A program made the position numbers and the translations under genes. Positions 56,204 through 64,000 of a DNA stretch of 64,000 bases are shown here, one piece after another (position 1 is the stretch's first letter; each line of letters opens with the position of its first letter). The DNA is taken from NCBI RefSeq assembly GCF_000090795.2, contig NW_003546633.1, forward strand, positions 16,878 to 80,877. The letters run 5' to 3'. The DNA comes from Amphimedon queenslandica. Its lineage: Eukaryota; Porifera; Demospongiae; Haplosclerida; Niphatidae. The notes under the pieces are model-generated. The model saw nothing but the letters and a program-made list of their open reading frames with translations, was not told the origin of the DNA and did not search any database.

Positions 56204-59191
56204 ATGGATACAAGCTCTTCTTCCTGTGGCTTTGCTCCTTTTATAAACGTTTGCAATAAAGAACTAAGTAAGTTTATGGGTATATTTGACATTTAACGAT
56301 TATTTTGTAGGCAAAAAAAATTTCTATGCTGTTTATGATAGAATCAAACCACTTTCAGCTGGCTGGAAGCAGATAGCCATTTCCTGGCATCTTGAACTAG
56401 ATACAATTAACAGGATAGAAGCTGATTGTCGTGGAGATACTATTGCTTGTCTGCAGAAAGTCATAGAGTTTTGGTTAAGGAAAGATTATGATTATGAATC
56501 TCATGGTATTCCTTGCTGGAGGAGAGTGTGTGTAGCTGTTAAAGAAGGAGGAGGTGATCCAGCATTAGCTGATGAAATAGCTCGTGAACATCCTCTACCA
56601 GCTACTGTGGGAGTCTCTACTGATGTTATTCATAATGAAGGAATGTCACCTGGTTCAATAGGTATACTATAATTACCAAATTAGAAATGATAGTGAATAT
56701 ATTTTTAGGAAATAGAAGGGATGCAATATCACCTGGAAATGGAAAATCAAATAGTTCAACTGGTAAGTGATTCTCAATTTTTCAAAAAATAATTTTGTGA
56801 ATCCTTTAACATAAATTCAATTAAAATTCAATTTTGCAGTTTCGAAAAAAATTGGTAAAAAAATAGTTTTCCACAAAATCTTCAATGCTATACCGTAATT
56901 CTGTTGTAACAACAGATCAATTAATCATATTCATGAGTCATAATGAAAGTACACAATTATGACTAATTAAAACAATAATGTTGAATTATTTGATTTTGCA
57001 TATTATTGTACAAAAAATCCACAATAATATGCAAATTAAATGATTGAACAATATTGTTTTAATTAGTCATGATTGTGTACTTTTTCATTTTTTTTCTTGT
57101 CCTGTGTAACCATGAATTTTTAAAGAAAAGTTAACTTTTAATTATAACATAATAGAAATTACCAAAATTAGCCCATTAACTATTTTCAAATACCTACAAT
57201 TAAGTATTTTAATGTGAATTAATAGTTTGACATCAAATTGGTGCTTGCTTTCATTGCATACCAGAGAATAATAAACAAAAATTTATTTTTAGGTACTGAC
57301 GGATATGGTTATTCTGAAAAGAGTTTCCACTTAGCAAGCAAGCTACATGATTTACAAGATGAATTTGATGAAGCAATTCGAATAACAAAGAAAGCATTTA
57401 AGTCAAGTGATTTGCCTAAAATCATTGATTACCTTAATACACATGTTAAGTCATTGCTTGGTCCTAAAAAAATACAACAAACAACAGCTCAAACAGTTAG
57501 AGAAGAGTTCAAATGCATAGAAACAATACCAAAACTATTTACTTTACTACAAGACAAATACATATCATGGTTCAACTATAAACTAATGATAAAACTTGTT
57601 GGAGTATTTCGATCAAAAAATTGTTCATTAAAACGAACTTGGTCAGCATATGAAGAGAAGTTAAAGGATTATTTTATAAACAGTGGTGGACTATTGAAAG
57701 ATGCTGATGCTGTACAGTTTGGTGTAAAAGGTGTTCCTCCTGGTACACGAGTAATGATTGCTAAAGTTGACAGAGATGACTACACACTGGATGACATATT
57801 CTTCTTTCGTAGAGCAATACCACAAAGTTTAGATATTCCCGAGTATAATCTTTACTTTTGTTTTGTTCACATTGGTTCTCTTTGTTTGGGTTACCTCATT
57901 CCTGAGTATGTTTACTCTTTACTATTTCCTCTAACTACAAAGATACAGCAACAGTTAGCTAGCATTGGTATCACTGAACTAACATTTGGTGAAGATATTT
58001 ATAATTTAAAAGAGGTTAGAATTATAAATCTTATTGAGTTATAATTATATACTTATACAAATGTAGGTTTTATTATTACCAGAATCATTGTTTCCATCTT
58101 CTGTTATTGGTAAAATAATAATTAGAAACTTATTAATTTTTAATTTCACTTTATTAGATGTATGTGATCCATTATGGTATGAGAATACCAGTACACCATT
58201 ACATGAAGCAGCTTGGAGAGGATTAAAAGATGAAGTACATTGGCTTCTTAACAAATTTGGTTACAGCGCATATCATCGTGGTCTTCATGGTTGGACTCCA
58301 TTACACTCTGCATCATATGGTGGACACATTGAGATCCTTCAACTACTCATCCATCAATATGGTATTGATCCTAATGAAGGTGATGATAATAGTGTATCTA
58401 GTATACATATGGCATCTTATAAAGGCCATTTATCTATAGTACAATATCTAGTAGACATGTGTCATGTTCCTCCTGATCAACCAGACAATAGCAATAACAC
58501 TGCATTACTGTACTCAGCAATGGGGGGCCATTCTGACCTAGTGGAATTTTTTATTGAAAAAAATTGTAATACTTCTCACATTAATTGTGAAAGTGTATCT
58601 TTATCCTTGTTAGCTTGTAAAAGTGGAGTGTTGGCATTAGTCCATAAGCTTGAATCATTGAACCTCTTCTCACCGAATTCCTTTGATTTTTGGGGATTCA
58701 GCATATTGCATTACTCATCTATGAATAATAATGATAAGCTTTTAAAGTATCTCTTAAATCAATATCAATTATCCATTGATGTAAAGAATCAAAAGGGAAG
58801 GACTCCACTTCATATTGCTTCATGGTATGCTTCATCATCAGTTGTTGAGTATATTGTTAGTATTCAAGGTAACGAAGCATTATTAGTTACTGATAATAAT
58901 GGCAGGTCATGTTTACATTATGCATGTGATGCAGCTATACATATTCCAGCTGGTATTGTGTATAGTAAGCTTAAGGCACAGAGTGATGCATCACTTATTG
59001 CTACTATTGATAATACTAAAATAAAACAAAATATTGATTTTATCAAACGGAAGGAAAGAGTTAAAATGTTTTCTTCACTTCTTAAAAAAGCTAGCATTTG
59101 TCCTAGCTTTGACATCAATGTCACTTCAAATGATGGCCATTCATTACTTCATTTAGCATCATTCAGTGGCAGACTGGCAGTACATTACTAG
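56204..59191 (+). CDS. Death domain - unassigned domain - ankyrin protein (copy B, shortened)
   Basis: Exons 56204-56267, 56311-56661, 56709-56762, 57293-58014, 58067-58109 and 58158-59191 join in frame to 755 residues. Death domain at about 20-120 (GWKQIAISWHLELDTIN, CLQKVIEFWL, PCWRRVCVAV). The central module (about 160-400) comes from a 722-nt exon, the same length as in copy A, with ISWFNYKLMIKL, VPPGTRVMIAKVDRDDYTLD and LCLGYLIPEYVYSLLFPL conserved. About eight ankyrin repeats follow before TAG at 59189-59191, which results from a frameshift relative to copy A. A 54-nt exon at 56709 (RRDAISPGNGKSNSS) has no partner found in copy A. The 3' remainder is decayed, so B now has a Death/central part with a short ankyrin array. 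Confidence 0.75.
56942..57086. repeat. Large foldback palindrome in copy B intron
   Basis: Arms about 56942-57009 and 57020-57086 are imperfect reverse complements (AAAGTACACAATTATGACTA against TAGTCATGATTGTGTACTTT; TTGCATATTATTGT against ACAATAATATGCAA). No counterpart was found in copy A. Confidence 0.75.
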
Positions 59192-61130
59192 TGAAAGCAT
59201 TAGAAGAATACAATGTCAACTGTACATTAACTAATGATGGTAGGTCTCCAGCACATTATGCTGCCTTGTCAGGTTCTACTAGTTTATTAAGATATATTAT
59301 ATCTCAGTATAATCTCAATGCTAATGATAGTAATGCTTATGGTCGTACACCATTAATCTACTCCTGCTGGTCAGGTAGTATTAATTCTGTTAAATATCTT
59401 ATCAATAATCATGACAGTGATCCTAATGTCCCTGATAAGTATGGTATGACATGTATTCATTATTCTTGTCGTAATGGTCATATTGATGTCACTCAATATC
59501 TCATTGAGGTACAGCATTGTGATATTAATAAAAGAGATAATGAAGGAAAGATTCTAATACATCATGCTGCATGGAGTGGCAACTTTGATTTAGTTCAGTA
59601 TCTTATTGAAGGTTTGTCTCCTACTGCATTTGATAAGAATGACCGCACTGCTTTACATTATGCCTCAATGTCTCGTAACTTATCTCTTGTTAAAGAATTA
59701 ATAACTACCCATCAGTTAGATCCTCATCAAGCTGACAGTAATGGTAAGCTACCAATTCACTATGCTGCTGAATCTGGTGATATTTTACTACTGGAATTAT
59801 ACGTGAAGGATTACAAGTGTAGTCTGAGCCTAACAGATAAAAAAGGTTGGAATATATTTCATTTCTCATCTTTAGAAGGCCACATTCACTTTATTAAACA
59901 TCTGGTAGAAAATTATCAGTTAGATCTGTCTGCTGTGAATGATGAGGGAATGGCTCCTATCCAGCATGCACTTAGCTTGTGTTTAGGGAAGATTGAACTT
60001 GATCCAGTACATTTTAGAACACATACCATCATCACTTGAACTACCTGTCAGAGAATTAGAGGAAATGGCCATAATGGATCCATTCCTTACTGCAGTGTAC
60101 TTCAATCAGTTAGAAGTTATTAAATACCTCACTATTAGTAGCTATCAGCTACTGATGATGAAGGATCTGGAGCAGCTAGTTAACATATCAGTAGAGAGGG
60201 GTAATATAAGTAACTGACCATCAGTAGCAATAAACAAGTTCAAATTTATTATTGAGAAATTATACCAAACTTACTTATTCATGTACAAAATAGAGATAGT
60301 GACACAACAATACACTTTACTTGTATAAGTGGACACCATAAAATGGTATCACTTCTATCCAGCTCTACTAATAAGAAAGGACAAATACCATTACACTTAG
60401 TGGCTGTCTCTGGTCAAACTGTACTGCTCTCACCGGTCACCAGTAGTTGTAGACTCATCATGATCTACTTACAGCTACTGATAATGAAGAATGTACTGTA
60501 TTTTATACAGCTTGCAGTAATGGACATATTGATATGTTAGTCCAGTAACTATTAAGTATTTATCCTCAAGTTCAAGCGTTAATGTATAAGACATATAGGG
60601 AATAGTAAGAACACTAATTGAGACGAATGGACTAGATCCTTTATTAGAGACAAAGATGGCATCACCTGCTTACACTTACTAGCAGAGAGAAAGTGTACTG
60701 CACTATTCATACATGAGAATGTTTGAAATAGAAAGAAGCATACCAGTATTTGGAACCAAACACTGTCTCTAATCTAGTACCTAAGAGAAGTCTGGTCATG
60801 CTACTCTTCATTATGCTTCTTGTTCTGATAATATTCGTATGGTACGTTATCTCATAGAGACCTTCCCCTGTACTCCTGATGATCCTGATAATAATGGATA
60901 CACTTCAGTTCATAATGCACGTGAAGCTGGTAGTATGGAGTTAGTACAAACTGATCTCAAACGTAATGCACTAGCTGAAAACCATGCTTTATTTTACTAG
61001 TCAGAGTTTTAAATTAGACCTTGCTCAGCGTATTAACTTTAAAACCTCATCCACACAATATTGAAATAGCTCAATCTGTTATTCCTGATTCATGAGTATG
61101 ATGATATATTTGATACGATAGAGGAAGAAA
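59192..61130 (+). pseudogene. Decayed ankyrin 3' half of copy B
   Basis: The sequence goes on matching the large last exon of copy A to its end. A frame change at about 59170-59190 is followed by a clean stretch to about 59990 (ALEEYNVNCTLTNDGRSPAH, then eight or so ankyrins), a second shift near 59993, and from 60200 on many stops, shifts and deletions. Blocks matching copy A residues can still be read at 60343-60420 (NKKGQIPLHL), 60640-60690 and 60800-60960 (GYTSVH). Compared with copy A several hundred codons between about 59960 and 60340 are missing. Because the first 800 bp are almost free of lesions, the frameshift at 59170 may be young. Confidence 0.85.
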
Positions 61131-62782
61131 AGACAATAAAAACTGCAACAGACCAACACACCATTGTTACCAATATACCTATCACCACCTAATTATCATC
61201 ATACATAACCATTACATACCTATTGTACCACTATGCAATAAGTTACTTCTGTAATAATGTTAGCTTGAATCACCATTAATCTTAACACCTATTAACACCA
61301 ATAGTTTAATTTTGTCATCTTACCATTACACCATACCACCTTATTACCACTGTACCATTGTCTTACTTATCATCATTATACAATAGACCAACGTATTACC
61401 ATCATACTGTTATACCTTATAACCATTATACCATATACAGCCATGAATCCAACAGTCTTGTATATACTTATACACTTTATATTGTTAGCATTAGTAATTG
61501 TTGTTGTGAATACTATTGTCAAACTGACGTTTTAATAATTATTTTATTGTTTAATAATATAATTTTAAGTAATTGTTATATTTTACTTTTATTATAGCTA
61601 CATGCTCTAATGTTGTGAGTTGACTCCCACCAAATTGAATTTAAAAAAATAAATTCTGAAGTTGCTCCAACAGCCATGTACACGTACAATGCACGCACAT
61701 GCATAATTGTATTGCTCATGAGCCACACTTAGCATACAATTATGTACATTGTGTAAAATTTGAACATAGTTGTGATGCTCATCACAGTTTCTGTAACATA
61801 CATTGCACTTCAATGTTTTTAGTAACTGCAAAATAGTGCATGACATTAGGATTTATGTTATGAACAACACCTACTAGACTATAGGTACAAGTAAACGGGA
61901 CCTGATTAACTTTTGTATTATTTATTTTCAAGATAAGATTTTCCACCAATTATCACTTGTTTCACTTTATTTGTCCTTGTAGTACCTGTTCCAAACTCCC
62001 CTCCTCAATTAATCATAATTACTTGTTCTTTATTTATTTTGTATATCTTTTATCCTGATTTATTTTTCTTATGATTCCTCTTCTCATTTTTGTTTAAGTT
62101 TATTATTTTATTTATTTTGTGTGTGTGTTTTTTCACTGGGGGCCAGACCAGTTCTTGGCCTTCCTTCAGGACAACTCTCTTTGTATGCCCTGTTATTACA
62201 TTTTGTCTTTTAATTTTTGTGTGCGTGTGTTTCTTAAATAAATGCAAAATTACTACTACATAGATCCAAACAAAAAATTACATTTGTGTTAACAAGGCAG
62301 ACTTTAGAGCAAGATCAGCTATGTAAAGCATAATTAAAATTTTTCAAGCCTTAGCTGTACACAAGGGCCAGTTTATTTTGTAATCGTCTTTTTTATGGCT
62401 GAGCAGTTAATTTCACTTATAAGAAATGACACTCATTATTTGAGGGATTTCACCATCTCACTATTGGCTATATTTTGCAATGTACATTTGATAAGATCCT
62501 GTCTTATAACACCTCCCAGGGCCAAGAGTACTTAGAATTTTGGATGACACATTAAATCAAAAGTAAAACAAGTTCATATAAAAGATCAAAACTGTAGTAA
62601 CTTAGAGCTTTAATCTAATTTTAAAGAAATAATTTAATAAAAGTTATAAACCAAGTCCAGACAATAAAACAATAAAAAATTACAGAAAATTACTATTATA
62701 GCTATAGTATCTACGAATTACATTAATTTTATTGTAAACTTAATCAATGAAAAATAGTCAATATAGTACCATCTCATTCACT
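61131..62782. other. Intergenic, 3' flank shared with copy A
   Basis: About 61170-61620 corresponds to 43780-44720 behind copy A. From 61620 to the kinase stop codon I see no gene. Confidence 0.45.
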
Positions 62783-64000
62783 TTAAGCAATTGAAGTAGC
62801 CAGTGTCTTCATTATTACTGCATCATTGGCACCTTCATCAAAGCAATCAACGTAACCATCCTTATCATTAGAATCTTCTTGTAAGCAATCAACGTAACCA
62901 TCATTATCATCGGAATCTTCATGTAAGCAATCAACGTAACCATCCTTATCATTAGAATCTTCTTGTAAGCAATCAACGTAACCATCCTTGTCATTAGAAT
63001 CTTCATGTAAGCAATCAACATTTCCAGTGTCTTCATTTCTTCTTTTATGAAAATTGCTCTCTTTATTGTTGCCATCATGACTTGTATACACAGTTCCCCT
63101 CAAAGCTCTAGTTTTTTTAATTTTTACATATTTTTTGGGAGACATCATCATGGTATTAAACTGATAGACAAGGTCTTCAAAAGATGGTCGTTTCTCAGGC
63201 TCTAGTTCCCAACCTAAAAAATTGTTTCATTAAATTGATTAATTAAAAGGTTTAATTAATTAAACAGGTTGATTAATTAATTAGGTTGATTAGTTAAGGT
63301 TGATTAATTAGGTTGATTAATTAATTAAGTAATTTGTTTATATTGTTTAATTAAATTTCCCAATAGCCTTTATCACACAATTAAAAGGGTGTGTCACATC
63401 CTACATAAGCTGACAACTACTTTGCAATATAGCTTTTACATGATAGAAATCAATATAGCAATTCAATCATCATACTATGTTGTTACATTTAGGCAAAATA
63501 GCTATCTTTAAAAAGGTCTGCTACTATTTTATCGTAACTATGCTGCACTTACAATTTTGCAATGATTTGTAAAATACTAGTGTACATGTTTTAGGCTGTT
63601 TCAATCTGTCACCTTTCTCCAGCAGTTTCAGCAGCTCAAATACACTTTTGCCCTAAGAATGTGATACATTGTGATAAGATTAAATTCACTGCATGATTAT
63701 ACTTTGAAAGGAGATTCTCCAAATGTTAGTATCTCCCATACTGTTACACCAAAGCTCCAAATGTCAGTTTTGTGTGTGAATATTCTTTGCCGTATACTTT
63801 CAGGTGGTAGCCAGCGAACAGGCAGCTACATGTTTATACCTCACAGTTAGTAGTTAATGTAATACTGACTTTTGATCCAGATGCTTCATAATGAGACTCA
63901 TCAGGTTCAATGAACCGTGTTAGTCCAAAATCAGTGATAAGAACTTTAAGATGGCTTTGAACAAGGGCATTACGAGCAGCTAAATCTCTATGTACAAGAC
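62783..64000 (-). CDS. Tyrosine kinase, C-terminal part, with repeated Tyr tail (runs off the window)
   Basis: Exons on the minus strand: from beyond 64000 to 63870, 63825-63703, 63652-63553 and 63213-62783. Catalytic loop [11 protein letters not shown], an activation loop with one Tyr ([11 protein letters not shown]), [31 protein letters not shown] and [12 protein letters not shown] are all as expected for an animal tyrosine kinase; LAARN is the tyrosine-specific form. After the kinase core the tail of about 130 residues has a basic patch ([14 protein letters not shown]) and then four 14-residue acidic repeats of the form VDCL(H/Q)EDSNDKDGY plus a degenerate fifth. The N-terminal lobe and any extracellular part lie outside, so receptor or cytosolic type is not known. 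Phosphorylation of the repeats is inference. Confidence 0.9.
62852..63019 (-). repeat. Four 42-bp tandem coding repeats
   Basis: In-frame minisatellite in the kinase tail: four units of exactly 42 bp, nearly identical at DNA level, followed by a diverged fifth to about 62816. Each unit boundary creates GYVDC. Confidence 0.92.

Overview
The window is eukaryotic DNA: AT-rich, with intron-containing genes, GT-AG splice sites, short introns and short intergenic gaps. The gene content points to a demosponge, most likely Amphimedon queenslandica or a close relative: Death-domain/ankyrin genes, HSPA12-type Hsp70 tandem copies, an EGF-repeat receptor with an IgGFc-binding-like front domain, a tyrosine kinase, and many small foldback transposons. 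The species call is inference from gene content, not from a database match.

Layout. 0-4 kb: a two-exon Death-domain gene (minus) and a decayed, intron-bearing copy of a mitochondrial-type Lon protease gene (plus). 6.8-7.8 kb: an intronless orphan gene. 8.8-17.4 kb: a segmental duplication whose two units each hold an HSPA12-like gene (the first broken by a nonsense codon, the second intact) and unidentified minus-strand exon remnants. 18.7-31.8 kb: a compact housekeeping block with a MIS12-like kinetochore gene (minus), a UBE2Q-type E2 gene (plus, eight exons reconstructed) and a WASP gene (minus, ten exons reconstructed). 31.9-43.2 kb: a Death domain - unassigned domain - ankyrin gene (copy A), starting 131 bp from the WASP start codon and carrying a Ty3/gypsy element with two identical LTRs in an intron. 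45.1-47.4 kb: a partial duplicate of the WASP 5' half (WH1 + CRIB only) with a trace of the adjoining Death-domain gene. 49.2-53.2 kb: a single-pass receptor gene with 17 EGF-like repeats and lesions in its 5' part. 56.2-61.1 kb: copy B of the Death/ankyrin gene, intact for its first six exons, then decayed. 62.8-64 kb: the 3' end of a tyrosine kinase gene with a repeated Tyr-containing tail.

Themes. Copies of one Death-domain exon occur five times (355-805, about 8811-8919, copy A, a remnant near 47.3 kb, copy B). This, with the HSPA12 and WASP duplications and the Lon pseudogene, shows a locus with active birth and death of genes. The strongest candidate for an undescribed system is the Death-domain/ankyrin family: a roughly 240-residue module that I cannot assign, encoded by an exon of exactly 722 nt in both copies, sits between a Death-fold adaptor domain and a very long ankyrin array. 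All exon boundaries below were worked out by eye from frame, splice motifs and paralogue comparison.
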